A stretch of 64,000 nucleotides of DNA from Lichenibacterium ramalinae (GCF_004137085.1 NZ_QYBC01000005.1:214067-278066); one strand, 5' to 3'. Numbered from the stretch's first letter, positions 49,500-58,772 are shown. The notes: generated by a model not told the origin, from the sequence alone. A program made the numbers and translations.

Positions 49500-50672
49500 A
49501 TGAAAGCGCTGTGCTGGCACGGCAAGAACGACATCCGCTGCGACACCGTCCCCGATCCGAAGATCGAGGACGCGCGCGACGTGATCATCAAGGTGACGAG
49601 CTGCGCGATCTGCGGCTCTGACCTGCACCTGATGGACGGGCTGATGCCCACCATGAAGAGCGGCGACGTGCTCGGCCACGAGTTCATGGGCGAGGTGGTC
49701 GAGGTCGGCCAGGGCTTCACCAAGTTCAAGAAGGGCGACCGCATCGTCGTCCCCTTCAACATCAACTGCGGCGCCTGCGACCAGTGCCGTCGCGGCAACT
49801 GGTCGGTGTGCGAGCGTTCGAACCGCAATGCCGAGATGGCGGCGGCGCAGTTCGGCTACACGACGGCGGGCCTGTTCGGCTATTCGCACCTCACCGGCGG
49901 CTATGCCGGCGGCCAGGCCGAGTACGTGCGGGTGCCCATGGCCGACGTGGCGCCCATGCTGGTGCCGGAGGGCATGACCGACGAGGAGGTGCTGTTCCTC
50001 ACCGACGTCTTCCCCACGGGCTACCAGGGCGCCGAACATGCCGAGATCCGACCCGGCGACATCACCGCCATCTGGGGCGTGGGACCGGTGGGCTATTTCG
50101 CCATCCAATCCGCCAAGGTGATGGGAGCCGAGCGCATCATCGCCATCGAGACCGTGCCGGAGCGCATCGCGCTGGCCCGCAAGGCCGGCGCCACCGACAT
50201 CATCGATTTCGCCAAGGAAGACGTCTACGAGCGCATCAAGGAGATCTCGAAGGGCAAGGGCGCCGACAGCGTCATCGACTGCGTCGGCATGGAGGCCAGC
50301 GGCGGCCACGGCCTCGCCGGCATGGTGGATGCCGTGAAGGAGAAGCTGCTGCCGGCGGAGCGCACCACGGCTCTCGACCAGGCCATCAGGGCGGTCCGCG
50401 GCTGCGGGGTCGTCTCGGTGCCGGGCGTCTACGGCGGGCCGGAGTCGGTCAACATGGGCAGCATCGTGCAGAAGGGCCTGACGCTGCGCTCCGGCCAGAC
50501 CCACGTGAAGCGCTACCTCGAGCCGCTGACCAAGCTGATCCAGGAGAAGAAGGTCGACATGACCGGCCTCATCAGCCATCGCAGCACCAAGCTGGAAGAC
50601 GGGCCGGACCTCTACCAGACCTTCAAGGACAAGAAGGACGGCTGCACCAAGGTGGTGTTCCACCTCGGCTGA
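49500..50672 (+). CDS. Zinc-dependent alcohol dehydrogenase (formaldehyde dehydrogenase-like)
   Basis: A 390-residue medium-chain dehydrogenase. Catalytic zinc ligands are the Cys in CAICGSDLHLMDG (about residue 38) and GHE at about 59-61; the structural zinc site is NCGACDQCRRGNWSVC. The cofactor-binding loop is AIWGVGPVGYFAIQSAK. The chain length and FDH-type insert (SGGHGLAGMVDAVKEKLLPA) match glutathione-independent formaldehyde dehydrogenase-like enzymes. Methylotroph use would fit a Methylobacterium-like host but is inference. GGAGAG precedes the start. Confidence 0.9.
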   Translation: MKALCWHGKNDIRCDTVPDPKIEDARDVIIKVTSCAICGSDLHLMDGLMPTMKSGDVLGHEFMGEVVEVGQGFTKFKKGDRIVVPFNINCGACDQCRRGNWSVCERSNRNAEMAAAQFGYTTAGLFGYSHLTGGYAGGQAEYVRVPMADVAPMLVPEGMTDEEVLFLTDVFPTGYQGAEHAEIRPGDITAIWGVGPVGYFAIQSAKVMGAERIIAIETVPERIALARKAGATDIIDFAKEDVYERIKEISKGKGADSVIDCVGMEASGGHGLAGMVDAVKEKLLPAERTTALDQAIRAVRGCGVVSVPGVYGGPESVNMGSIVQKGLTLRSGQTHVKRYLEPLTKLIQEKKVDMTGLISHRSTKLEDGPDLYQTFKDKKDGCTKVVFHLG

Positions 50673-50747
50673 GCCGACCGACCGTGGGGAGGCGGGCCGC
50701 CGCGCCCGTCGCCCCGCCGCCGGCCGTGGCTCGCCCCGGCGACCGCG

Positions 50748-52238
50748 TCAATGCCGGGCCAGGACTTCGCGCACGGCATCCACCAACCCGGCCTCCGGTA
50801 CCGGGAACTGCGCCTTCTGGCGGAGCTCGAGGTAATCGGCGCGGTCCTTGGAGCCCTTGGCGAGCTCGGCGCCGAGCACGAGGTCGCGGATCATCACCAC
50901 CGGCCCGCCGGCGGCATCGCGCTCGTTCGAGCCCTGGATGACGGCGCAGGCGGAATGGCGCCGGTCGGCATATTTCAGCTGGGCGTTCATGCCGGCGTCG
51001 CCGAGGTAGAGCTCGGCCGCGATGCCGCCCGTACGCAGGGTCGCGACGAGCCGCATGACGCGCGCCATGTCCTCCGGGCCGCGGTCCATCACCAGCACCA
51101 CGACCGGCCCGCGCGGCCGTTCGGCGCCCAGGATGGGGCTGCCGATGGCGCGCAGCGCGGCCGCCAGCCGCGACACGCCGACCGAGAAGCCCGTCGCCGG
51201 CACGGGTTCGCCGCGGAACCGCGCCACGAGGCCGTCGTAGCGGCCGCCGCCGCCGACCGAGCCGAAGCGGATCGGCTGCCCGTCCTCCCCCGTCACCGTG
51301 AAGGTCAGCTCGGCCTCGAAGACCGGCCCGGTGTAATATTCGAGCCCGCGCACCACCGACGGGTCGATCACGACCCGGTCGGCATAGCCGGCCGCCGCCA
51401 CCAGGGCGGCGATCTCCCGCAATTCGCCGGCGCCCTCGGCGCCGCGCGGCGTGGAGGCGAACTCGGCGTCGAGCCGGTCGCAGGTGGCGGCATTGTCGCC
51501 CGCCTTGGCATCGAGCACGCCCATCACCCGGTCGATCTCGGCCTCGCCGAGTTCGGCGCCCTTGGTGAAGTCGCCGGATTCGTCCCGGCGGCCGCGCCCG
51601 AGCAGGAGCCTCACCCCTTCGGTGCCGAACTTGTCGAACTTGTCCATGGCGCGCAGCACGGTGAGCCGCCGCCCCGCATTCGCCTCGCCCGACAGGCCGG
51701 CCGATTCCAGCACGCCGTCGAGCACCTTGCGGTCGTTGACGCGGATCACGTAGTCGCCCCGTGCGATGCCGAGGTCCTCGAGGGCGTCGGCCGCCATCAT
51801 GCAGATCTCGGCATCGGCCGCGATGGACTTCGACCCCACCGTGTCGGCGTCGAACTGGATGAACTGGCGGAAGCGGCCGGGACCCGGTTTCTCGTTGCGG
51901 AACACGGGCCCGGCCCGATAGGAGCGGTAGGGCTTGGGCAGGCTGTCGAACCGCTCCGCGAAGGAGCGGGCGAGGGGGGCGGTGAGGTCGTAGCGGAGCG
52001 ACAGCCACTGGTCGTCGTCGTCCTTGAACGAGAAGACGCCGGCGTTGGGGCGGTCCTGGTCGGGCAGGAACTTGCCGAGCGCATCCGTATATTCGATCAG
52101 CGGGGTCTCCACCGCCTCGAAGCCGTAGCGCTCGTAGGTGGCGCGGATCGACCGCATGATGCGGTCCGTGGCGGCGAGGTCGGCCGGGCCGCGGTCGGCG
52201 AGGCCGCGCGGCAGGCGGGGTCTGGTGAGATCGGTCAT
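50748..52238 (-). CDS. hisS: Histidyl-tRNA synthetase
   Basis: A 496-residue class II synthetase. Motif 2 is [18 protein letters not shown]; the histidine-binding motifs are [15 protein letters not shown] and [12 protein letters not shown]. The C-terminal anticodon domain starts about residue 385 with [10 protein letters not shown]. Longer than E. coli HisS and typical for alphaproteobacteria. The ATG at 52238 fits the conserved [16 protein letters not shown]-terminus. No hisZ/hisG follows. Confidence 0.96.
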   Translation of the reverse strand: MTDLTRPRLPRGLADRGPADLAATDRIMRSIRATYERYGFEAVETPLIEYTDALGKFLPDQDRPNAGVFSFKDDDDQWLSLRYDLTAPLARSFAERFDSLPKPYRSYRAGPVFRNEKPGPGRFRQFIQFDADTVGSKSIAADAEICMMAADALEDLGIARGDYVIRVNDRKVLDGVLESAGLSGEANAGRRLTVLRAMDKFDKFGTEGVRLLLGRGRRDESGDFTKGAELGEAEIDRVMGVLDAKAGDNAATCDRLDAEFASTPRGAEGAGELREIAALVAAAGYADRVVIDPSVVRGLEYYTGPVFEAELTFTVTGEDGQPIRFGSVGGGGRYDGLVARFRGEPVPATGFSVGVSRLAAALRAIGSPILGAERPRGPVVVLVMDRGPEDMARVMRLVATLRTGGIAAELYLGDAGMNAQLKYADRRHSACAVIQGSNERDAAGGPVVMIRDLVLGAELAKGSKDRADYLELRQKAQFPVPEAGLVDAVREVLARH

Positions 52239-52415
52239 GGTGCTCGGGATCGGGAACGGGGGCCGGGGTCCCCTGGTCCGCCCTGGCTACGCCCGGCGAA
52301 CGCCCCCCGCAAGCGGGGAGCGACGGGGCAGGGATCCCCCGCCGGCGGGGGGATGGAGGAGGGGGACCGGTCGCGGGCTCGGTGGGGGTGGCGGGACCGG
52401 ACCTGTGGCGGAGCA

Positions 52416-52436
52416 CTCCCCGAAGCCTTCGGGGAG
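52416..52436 (-). terminator. Perfect hairpin downstream of the omega-aminotransferase
   Basis: CTCCCCGAAG and CTTCGGGGAG are separated by one base, about 20 bases past the aminotransferase stop. It is followed by no U-tract. Other GC hairpins (52301-52360) sit in the same 220-bp gap before hisS. Confidence 0.45.
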
Positions 52437-52458
52437 CGGGGCCGTCACCCACGAAGGC

Positions 52459-53820
52459 TCAGTGCAGGGTCGACAGCAGCTTGCGCAGCTTGTCGGCGAC
52501 CTCGCCGATCTGCGTTTCGGAAATGATCAGCGGCGGCGTCAGCGCGATCGTGTCGCCCGTGATGCGGATCATGAGGTCGGCCTCGCGGAAGGCGCGATCC
52601 ATGGCCTCGTAGGCGCGGGCGCCGACGGCGTCGGGCCGGGACGCGAGGTCGATCGCCGCCACGAGCCCGACCGTGCGGATGTCGAGCACGTTTGGCAGGC
52701 CGCGCAGACCGTGGATGGCCTCGGCCCAGACCGGCTCCATGCGCCGGGCGTGGCCGAACAGGTCCTCGTCGCGGTAGACGTCGAGCGCCGCCAGCGAGGC
52801 CGCGCAGGCGAGCGGGTGGGCCGAATAGGTGTAGCCGTGGAACAGCTCGATGACGTGTTCGGGCCCGTGCATGAAGGCGTCGTAGACGGGTTTGCGCACC
52901 ACGACGCCGCCCATCGGCACGGCGCCCGAGGTGACGCCCTTGGCGAAGCAGATCATGTCGGGCACGACGCCGTAGCGCTCGGCCGCGAAGGCGAAGCCGA
53001 GGCGGCCGAAGCCCGAGATGACCTCGTCGAAGATGAGCAGGATGCCGTGCTTGTCGCAGATGGCGCGCAGGCGCTGCAGGTAGCCCTTCGGCGGCGGCAG
53101 CACGCCCGTCGAGCCCGCCATGGGTTCAACGATCACGGCCGCCACCGTCGAGGCGTCGTGCAGCGTCACGATGCGCTCGAGTTCGTCGGCGAGATGCGCG
53201 CCCCATTCGGGCTCGCCCACCGTGAACGCCTGGTGCTCGCGGCTGTAGGTGTGGGGCAGGTGGTCGACGCCCGCCAGCAGCGTGCCGAACTGCTTGCGGT
53301 TCGACACGATGCCGCCGACCGAGATGCCGCCGAAGCCGACGCCGTGGTAGCCGCGCTCGCGCCCGATGAGCCGGGTGCGGGTGCCTTGGCCGCGGACGTT
53401 GTTGTAGGCGATGGCGATCTTGAGGGCCGTGTCGACGGCCTCCGAGCCCGAATTGGCGAAGAACACGTGGTCGAGGTCGCCGGGCGCCAGGGCGGCGATG
53501 CGCGACGCGACCGAGAAGGCCTTGGGGTGGCCGAACTGGAACGCCGGCGCGTAGTCGAGCTCGGCGGCCTGCGCCTGAATGGCGGCGACGATCGGCTCGC
53601 GGTTGTGGCCCGCGTTGGTGCACCAGAGGCCGGCGGTGCCGTCCATCACGGCGCGCCCCTCGGGCGTGTAGTAGAACATGTCCTTGGCCCGCGTGATCAT
53701 GCGGGGGTTCTTCTTGAACGAGCGGTTCGGCGTGAACGGCATCCAGAAGGCTTCGAGATCGTTGGGGATCTCGGTCTGGGACGTCGGGGAACCCAGGGCG
53801 GCTGCGGCGGATGACGGCAT
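52459..53820 (-). CDS. Omega-amino acid:pyruvate aminotransferase (class III)
   Basis: A 453-residue class III aminotransferase. The N-terminus FWMPFTPNRSFKKNPRMI is that of beta-alanine/omega-amino acid:pyruvate transaminases. PLP-binding features are FANSGSEAVDTALK, LLIFDEVISGFGR (Asp) and the Schiff-base Lys in CFAKGVTSGAVPMGG near residue 286. These enzymes use beta-alanine, GABA, putrescine or related amines. Monocistronic by spacing; it precedes hisS by 220 bp. Confidence 0.93.
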   Translation of the reverse strand: MPSSAAAALGSPTSQTEIPNDLEAFWMPFTPNRSFKKNPRMITRAKDMFYYTPEGRAVMDGTAGLWCTNAGHNREPIVAAIQAQAAELDYAPAFQFGHPKAFSVASRIAALAPGDLDHVFFANSGSEAVDTALKIAIAYNNVRGQGTRTRLIGRERGYHGVGFGGISVGGIVSNRKQFGTLLAGVDHLPHTYSREHQAFTVGEPEWGAHLADELERIVTLHDASTVAAVIVEPMAGSTGVLPPPKGYLQRLRAICDKHGILLIFDEVISGFGRLGFAFAAERYGVVPDMICFAKGVTSGAVPMGGVVVRKPVYDAFMHGPEHVIELFHGYTYSAHPLACAASLAALDVYRDEDLFGHARRMEPVWAEAIHGLRGLPNVLDIRTVGLVAAIDLASRPDAVGARAYEAMDRAFREADLMIRITGDTIALTPPLIISETQIGEVADKLRKLLSTLH

Positions 53821-53941
53821 GGGCGAGGCTCGCTGGAGGACGGGATGCGCGGCCCCCGCGTGGGACCGCGCCGCCCGGCCGACCTTAGATCAGGACGGCC
53901 GCGGAGGGAAACGGGCGCATGCCCCCGCCTCCCCGGCCGCT

Positions 53942-54385
53942 TCAGGCGCCCTGGACGTCGAACTCGACCTGCACGTTGTCGCGCGTCGCGTGCGAATAGG
54001 GGCAGATCTTCTCGTGCGCCTCTTGCACCAGCTCCTTGAGTTCGGCGGTGGGCATGGCCTTGTCGGTCACCGTCATCTTGACGGCGATGCCGAAGCCGCC
54101 GGCATCGCGCGGGCCGACCGACACCGCGCAGGTGATCTCGGCCCCCGTCGCGTCCTTCTTGTGCTGCTTGGCGGCGAAATCGAGCGCGCCGCCGAAGCAG
54201 GCCGCATAGCCGGTGGCGAAGAGGTGCTCGGGCGTGGTGGTGCCGGGCTTGCCGGGGCCGCCCATCTCCTTGGGAACCGACAGCGTCACCGAAACGGTGC
54301 CGTCCTCGGCCTTGCTGGTGCCGTTGCGGCCTCCGGTGGAGACGGACTTGGCGGTGAACAGCGGCTTGATGGGCGAGATGGTCAT
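53942..54385 (-). CDS. ohr: Organic hydroperoxide resistance protein (Ohr/OsmC)
   Basis: A 147-residue thiol peroxidase that reduces organic hydroperoxides. The reactive cysteines are in TGYAACFGGAL (about residue 62) and HEKICPYSHATRDNVQVEF (about 127), and the conserved Arg in the GGRNGT segment near 20. Sequence PLFTAKSVSTGGRNG at the N-terminus is the Ohr signature. No OhrR repressor gene is adjacent. Confidence 0.93.
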   Translation of the reverse strand: MTISPIKPLFTAKSVSTGGRNGTSKAEDGTVSVTLSVPKEMGGPGKPGTTTPEHLFATGYAACFGGALDFAAKQHKKDATGAEITCAVSVGPRDAGGFGIAVKMTVTDKAMPTAELKELVQEAHEKICPYSHATRDNVQVEFDVQGA

Positions 54386-54508
54386 GGGACACCTTTGATG
54401 AAGACGGTGGATCGGGACGATCTCCGAGGCTTATAGGGTGCCGGCCCGCCGCGGGCCAGAGGCGGCACCGCCCGTGCGGGCCGGCGGCTCCGAACGCCAC
54501 CGCGTCGT

Positions 54509-54916
54509 TCAGGCGGCTTTGTGCCGGTCCCTGGCGCGGGCCACGGCCGCCGGCTCGTGCTCGATGACGGAAAGGTAGGAGATCGTCATGGCATCCGGCT
54601 TGAAACGGCCTTGCTCCCAATCCCGCAGGCGGCCGAGCGCGATGGCGTAGGTGTCGGCGAACTCCCGCTGGGTCAGGCCCCGCGCCGCGCGGACGCGCTT
54701 GACGAAGAGCGCGAGCGGGCTCTCGGGTTCGATCCTGGGTGCTCCGGAGTAGGGCCGCTCCAGCGCGGCGTGGAGATCCGGCATGGCCTCGGCGAGGGGC
54801 CGAGCACGCGCGAAATCAGCTTGGCTCAGTTCGGGGCTGTCGCCCACGTCGTCCCAGTCCTCTCGCGTGTAATGCGGGCTCGGAACGTAGCGGGCCGGGC
54901 GCTTTGAACTGGGCAT
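54509..54916 (-). CDS. HTH-domain antitoxin partner of BrnT-like toxin
   Basis: A 135-residue protein with an acidic N-terminal half (DDVGDSPELSQADFARARPL, similar to BrnA-type or HigA-type antitoxins) and a C-terminal XRE helix-turn-helix (AARGLTQREFADTYAIALGR then LRDWEQGRFKPD). This matches small rhizobial antitoxins paired with BrnT toxins. Its first 101 bases lie inside the toxin gene in a different frame. It likely neutralises the toxin and represses the pair. Confidence 0.83.
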   Translation of the reverse strand: MPSSKRPARYVPSPHYTREDWDDVGDSPELSQADFARARPLAEAMPDLHAALERPYSGAPRIEPESPLALFVKRVRAARGLTQREFADTYAIALGRLRDWEQGRFKPDAMTISYLSVIEHEPAAVARARDRHKAA

Positions 54917-55178
54917 AGAGGTCGCGCTCCTGTCGACGGGCCGGGCGGATGCTCACCAGGGACAAGGCTTCGCGGCCGAGGGGCGATACGACCACCACCA
55001 CGACGAGGCTGTGCTCCCACCGTCCGATCAGCATGTCGCGATACCGGCCAGTCGCACTCGCGCGCGTGGGGATCGCCAGGGCCGTCGCACGGTCGAAAGA
55101 CGCTCCGAAGTCGGCGAAGTCCAACCCATGCTTGCGCAGGTTGGCTTCGCGTTTAGCCTCGTCCCACGTGAAATGCAC
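54816..55178 (-). CDS. BrnT-family toxin with extended C-terminus
   Basis: A BrnT-like ribonuclease toxin. The N-terminal FTWDEAKREANLRKHGLDFA motif is diagnostic, as is the C-terminal VSIRPARRQERDLYAQ segment. BrnT proteins normally end just after this segment, at about 90 residues; here the frame stays open for about 30 more residues (to 54816), overlapping the antitoxin gene by 101 bases. The start is taken as the GTG at 55178 (alternative GTG at 55184); no ATG is available. Confidence 0.82.
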   Translation of the reverse strand: MHFTWDEAKREANLRKHGLDFADFGASFDRATALAIPTRASATGRYRDMLIGRWEHSLVVVVVVSPLGREALSLVSIRPARRQERDLYAQFKAPGPLRSEPALHARGLGRRGRQPRTEPS

Positions 55179-55398
55179 CAGCACAGGGTACGTTTGGCCC
55201 GTAGGTCGGTCAAGCCTGCGCGATCGTCCCTCACCCGCCGACGCGAGGCGCCCGAGCGCTGTACGCACGCCGATGACGCCGTCTCGCGCCGGCGAAAGAA
55301 GGGGTGTCCCGGCAACCTCGCACCAGCCCGCATGCGGAGCCCCATCGGAGAGCCGTTGGACCTTGCAACTTCTATCGTGGCGGGTACCATGGTGTCCC

Positions 55399-55449
55399 AT
55401 GAACGCGGCACTTCCCGACGTCAAATCGTGCTGGTGGCGCTCCCTTTAG
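55399..55449 (+). CDS. Candidate tryptophan leader peptide
   Basis: A 16-residue frame, MNAALPDVKSCWWRSL, ending with tandem Trp codons followed by Arg and a stop within three codons. The WWR-x-x-stop ending closely parallels the E. coli trp leader. The stop lies inside a hairpin (55438-55455), as in classical attenuators. It ends 106 bases before the TrpRS start. The ribosome site is weak (GGTGTCCC), and an overlapping ATG at 55389 in another frame competes. Function is inferred from pattern and position. Confidence 0.5.
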   Translation: MNAALPDVKSCWWRSL

Positions 55450-55555
55450 GGAGCGGCCCGTCGTTCATGCGACCGCTGCCGCCGTCCGAGGCGAGCACGG
55501 TTCACGTCACATCCAAGGCTCGGCTCGACGGCGGCTCAATCCTCGGAGAGCCTTC
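55438..55555 (+). promoter_or_regulatory. Attenuator-like leader upstream of the TrpRS fusion
   Basis: Three inverted repeats are visible: CGCTCCCT/AGGGAGCG (55438-55455, covering the leader stop); GCCGCCGTC/GACGGCGGC (arms about 55478-55486 and 55527-55535); and AAGGCTC/GAGCCTT (arms 55515-55521 and 55548-55554). The last two cannot form together as simple hairpins, and the last overlaps the end of the ribosome site GGAGAG. There is no U-tract, so control of translation start is more likely than termination. Confidence 0.5.
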
Positions 55556-56971
55556 ATGTCGCCGTCCCAGACACCCGTCGTCCTGTCGGGCGATCGTACC
55601 ACCGGCCCGCTGCATCTCGGGCATCTCGCGGGGTCTCTGCGGAACCGCGTCGCCCTGCAGCATACGCACCGGCAATTTCTGCTGCTCGCCGACGCCCAGG
55701 TGCTGACCGACAACGCCGCCGATCCCGGCAGGGTCGCCCGCCACGTACTTGATGTCGCGGCCGACTATCTCGCCGTCGGCATCGATCCGGTGGCGTCGGT
55801 GATCTGCGTGCAGTCCGCGCTTCCAGCCCTGGCGCAATTGACGGGGCTGTACCTCAACTTCGTTTCCGTCGCCCGCCTCTAACGCAATCCCACCGTGAAG
55901 GAGGAGATCCGGGTGCGTGGCTTCGGGCGGGACAGCCCGGCGGGGTTTCTGTGTTACCCAGCCGCGCAGGCCGCCGACATCACGGCATTCAAGGCCGAGT
56001 TGGTCCCTGTCGGCGACGACCAGGCGCCGATGGTCGAGCAGTCCAACGAGATCGTTCGGCGTCTCAACCGTCAGGTCGGCCGAGCCATTCTGCCCGAGGC
56101 GCGGACCCTGCTCACCGAGACCGGACGGCTGCCGAGCCCGGACGGCCGTGGCAAGATGGGCAAGTCGCGCGGCAATGCCATCACGCTGTCGGCCTCGGAC
56201 ACCGAGATCACGGCGGCGGTCGCCGCCATGTATACCGACCCCGGCCACCTCAGGGCCGCTGATCCCGACCGCGTCGAGGGCAATGTCGTCTTCGCCTACC
56301 TCGACGCGTTCGACCGTGACGGCGATGCGGTCGCCGACCTCAAGGCACAGTACCGGCGCGGTGGCTTGGGCGACGTCGCCCTGAAGCGGCATCTGACGAC
56401 CGTGCTGCAGGACGTCATCGGGCCGATCCGCGAGCGTCGGGCCGAGATACTGCGGCGTCCGGACACGCTCAGGGACATCCTGCGCGACGGGACCGCGCGA
56501 GCCGATGCGGTGACGCGCGACACCAAAGGGGAAATCTACGAGGCGCTGGGCCTGTTCGCCTGGGCGAAGCCGTCCGGCGACGGGCGGGTGTCGCGCGTCG
56601 CTCCGGAACCCGCGGTCCCGCGCGCTGACGGTCTGCCAGGCGCTCGTTCCCTCCGAGAGGTGCGCGACGCCATCGACAGCATCGACCGCGACATCGTTCG
56701 GTTGATGGCCGAGCGGGGCACCGAGGTGAAGCGGGCGGCGCGGTTCAAGACCACCACCGCCGGCGTCGCGGCGCCTCATCGCGTCGAGGAGGTCATCGCG
56801 AATGTGCGATCCCTCGCCACGCGGATGGGCCTCGCGCCACGCATCGCCGAAGCCGCCTACCGTCCGATGATCGCGGCCTTCATCGACGTCGAGCGCGAAG
56901 CCTTCGCGGCGCAGCAGGCATCCGATGCCGAAGGGCCAGAGGCGGCCGACGGCCCGCCCGCCCCGCCTTGA
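55556..56971 (+). pseudogene. Tryptophanyl-tRNA synthetase/chorismate mutase fusion with one in-frame stop
   Basis: Reads as one 472-codon frame broken by TAA at 55880-55882 (codon 109). Before the stop: TrpRS N-terminus with the HLGH signature in GPLHLGHLAG. After it: RNPTVKEEI, YPAAQAADITAFKAELVPVG and the KMGKS signature near codon 200. The family has RLQRNPTVK here, so a Gln CAA appears to have become TAA. Codons about 364-450 encode an AroQ-type chorismate mutase (REVRDAIDSIDRDIVRLMAE, ending IDVEREAF). Reinitiation at GTG 55895 would give a 358-residue fragment without HLGH. Probably a second TrpRS copy, since the cell needs an intact one. Confidence 0.82.
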
Positions 56972-57002
56972 CACGCCGGGCTCCGGGTTTAAGCCCCGGG
57001 GC

Positions 57003-57893
57003 ATGACTCAAGCTTCCACGCCCATCCTGTCCGGCCTCCGCGAGGTCGCCGACCGCTACGACGTCGTCCTGTCGGACGTCTGGGGCGTGCTGCACGACGG
57101 CAAGCGCGCCTTCCCGGGGCCGGCCGAGGCGCTGGCGCGCTTCCGCCAGGGCGGCGGCACCGTGGTGCTCATCACCAACGCCCCGCGGCCCAATGCCCCC
57201 ATCCGCGAGCAACTCGACGCTTTCGGCGTGCCGCGCGACGCCTACGACGACATCGTCACGTCGGGGGACAGCACGGTGGCGCTGATCGCGGCACGGGGGG
57301 AGGGGCCGTTCTACCACATCGGGCCCGAGCGCGACCGCGCCCTGATGGACGAGGTCCAGGCCAGGACCGGGCGCCGGCCCGCGCTCGGCGCCCTCGACGA
57401 GGCCGCCCACGTCATCTGTTCCGGCCTCTTCGACGACCGGTCCGAGACGCCCGACCATTACGAGGCCACCTATGCCTCCATGCGCGAGCGTGGGGTCGAG
57501 ATGATCTGCGCCAACCCGGACGTCGTGGTGCACGTGGGGGACCAGCTGATCTTCTGCGCCGGCGCGCTGGCGGAGCGCTACGAGGCGCTGGGCGGCACGG
57601 TGCTCTATGCCGGCAAGCCGCACGCCCCGATCTACGACCTCGCCCTGTCCCTCGCCGCCCGGAGCCGCGGCCGCGACGTCGATCCCCGGCGCGTGCTGAC
57701 GGTCGGGGACGGCATGCGGACCGATGTGGCGGGCGCCGTCGGCCAGGGCCTCGACTGCCTCTTCGTCACCAACGGCATCCACCGCGACGACACGGGACCG
57801 GGGGACGGCACGCTCGACCCCGCCGCCCTGGGCCGCTTCCTCGCCGCCGCCCCGCACCGGCCCGCCTTCGCCATGCCGGACCTCGCCTGGTAG
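57003..57893 (+). CDS. HAD-superfamily class IIA hydrolase
   Basis: A 296-residue haloacid dehalogenase-family phosphatase of the alphaproteobacterial NagD-like subtype. Motif I is LSDVWGVLHDG (about 23-33, first Asp nucleophile), motif II is VLITNAPRPN, and motif IV is VGDGMRTDVAGAVG near 233-246. Substrate is unknown. It follows the TrpRS fusion by 31 bp and could share its transcript. The start at 57003 is chosen because upstream frame residues overlap the fusion gene. Confidence 0.88.
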   Translation: MTQASTPILSGLREVADRYDVVLSDVWGVLHDGKRAFPGPAEALARFRQGGGTVVLITNAPRPNAPIREQLDAFGVPRDAYDDIVTSGDSTVALIAARGEGPFYHIGPERDRALMDEVQARTGRRPALGALDEAAHVICSGLFDDRSETPDHYEATYASMRERGVEMICANPDVVVHVGDQLIFCAGALAERYEALGGTVLYAGKPHAPIYDLALSLAARSRGRDVDPRRVLTVGDGMRTDVAGAVGQGLDCLFVTNGIHRDDTGPGDGTLDPAALGRFLAAAPHRPAFAMPDLAW

Positions 57894-57940
57894 GCGCGGA
57901 GGCAGCGCGGAAGCCTGCGGACGGGCCGGCCGAGGCCGAC

Positions 57941-57970
57941 CTGACATGGGCGGTCTCCGCATCCTATGAT
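57941..57970 (+). promoter_or_regulatory. Candidate sigma-70 promoter for luxR
   Basis: CTGACA (57941-57946) and TATGAT (57965-57970) match the -35 and -10 consensus at five of six positions each with an 18-base spacer, about 30 bases before the luxR ribosome site AGGGGAG. Confidence 0.55.
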
Positions 57971-58005
57971 AGACCCCCTCGTGATGACGGAGGGGAGCGA
58001 TCACC

Positions 58006-58752
58006 ATGTTCTTCAGCGACCGACCGATGGATGCCCTGTTTCTCGAGACGATCGAGCAGGCAGCCCAAGTCGGGACAAAGGAGGAAGTCTACACCCTGCT
58101 GCAGGGCATGGTGGCGGCCTACGGCCTCAAGAATGCCGCCTATATGGTGGTCAACCTCCCGCATCGGAACCATCTCGACCCACAGATCTACGTCACCTAT
58201 TCGATGGAGTGGGTGGACCACTACAAGAAGCGCAACTTCGTCCGGTGCGACCCGGTGCTGCTCCAGGGATTCGGGTCGATCCTGCCGGTCGACTGGGGCG
58301 ACTTCGACCTGTCGAAGCGACCGGTGCGATCCCTGTTCGGCGAATCGCGGGAGTTCGGCGTCGGCCGCCAGGGCATCACGCTTCCGGTCCGGGGCCGGTT
58401 CGGCGAGCAGGCCCTCCTGACCATCACGTCCGACGATGCCGACCCGGAGTGGAACAGGAAGAAGATCCTGTACATGCGGGACTTCCAGGTCATCGCCTAC
58501 CACATCCACCGCATGGTGCTGCGCGTCGAGAACATCTCGGAACAGCAGATCCATCTGGCGCCGCGCGAGATCGATTGCCTGAAATGGACCGCGATGGGCA
58601 AGACCGTGCAGGAGGTCGCGCAGATCCTCGGCGTGGGCCACCGGACGGCCCGCTTCTACTTGGAGTTGGCGCGCCATAAACTCGACGCCGTCAATATAAC
58701 CCACGCGGTCGCCAAAGCCGTGAGCCTCAATATCATCTCCGGAGGAATGTAA
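58006..58752 (+). CDS. LuxR-family quorum-sensing regulator
   Basis: A 248-residue LuxR-type regulator. The N-terminal autoinducer-binding domain (about 15-165) has the conserved aromatic pocket residues in YSMEWVDHYKKRNFVRCDPV and the FGVGRQGITLPVRG strand. The C-terminal GerE-type HTH has LAPREIDCLKWTAMGKTVQE and VGHRTARFYLELARHKLDAV. It should bind acyl-homoserine lactone made by the neighbouring synthase. luxI begins 78 bp downstream on the same strand with a lux box between them. Confidence 0.93.
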   Translation: MFFSDRPMDALFLETIEQAAQVGTKEEVYTLLQGMVAAYGLKNAAYMVVNLPHRNHLDPQIYVTYSMEWVDHYKKRNFVRCDPVLLQGFGSILPVDWGDFDLSKRPVRSLFGESREFGVGRQGITLPVRGRFGEQALLTITSDDADPEWNRKKILYMRDFQVIAYHIHRMVLRVENISEQQIHLAPREIDCLKWTAMGKTVQEVAQILGVGHRTARFYLELARHKLDAVNITHAVAKAVSLNIISGGM

Positions 58753-58772
58753 ATCCGGCAGATCTGCCGTAT
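58753..58772. promoter_or_regulatory. lux box-like palindrome upstream of luxI
   Basis: A 20-bp inverted repeat with a perfect 14-bp core CGGCAGATCTGCCG starts directly after the luxR stop. Size, symmetry and position fit the binding site of the adjacent LuxR protein. TATAAT follows at 58772-58777, closer than in a standard LuxR-activated promoter. Confidence 0.75.

Noticed and set aside
55389..55706. An alternative frame starting at ATG 55389 over the leader region
   Set aside because: It continues a longer open frame from 55011 that runs across the TrpRS start in a different frame and shows no family features.
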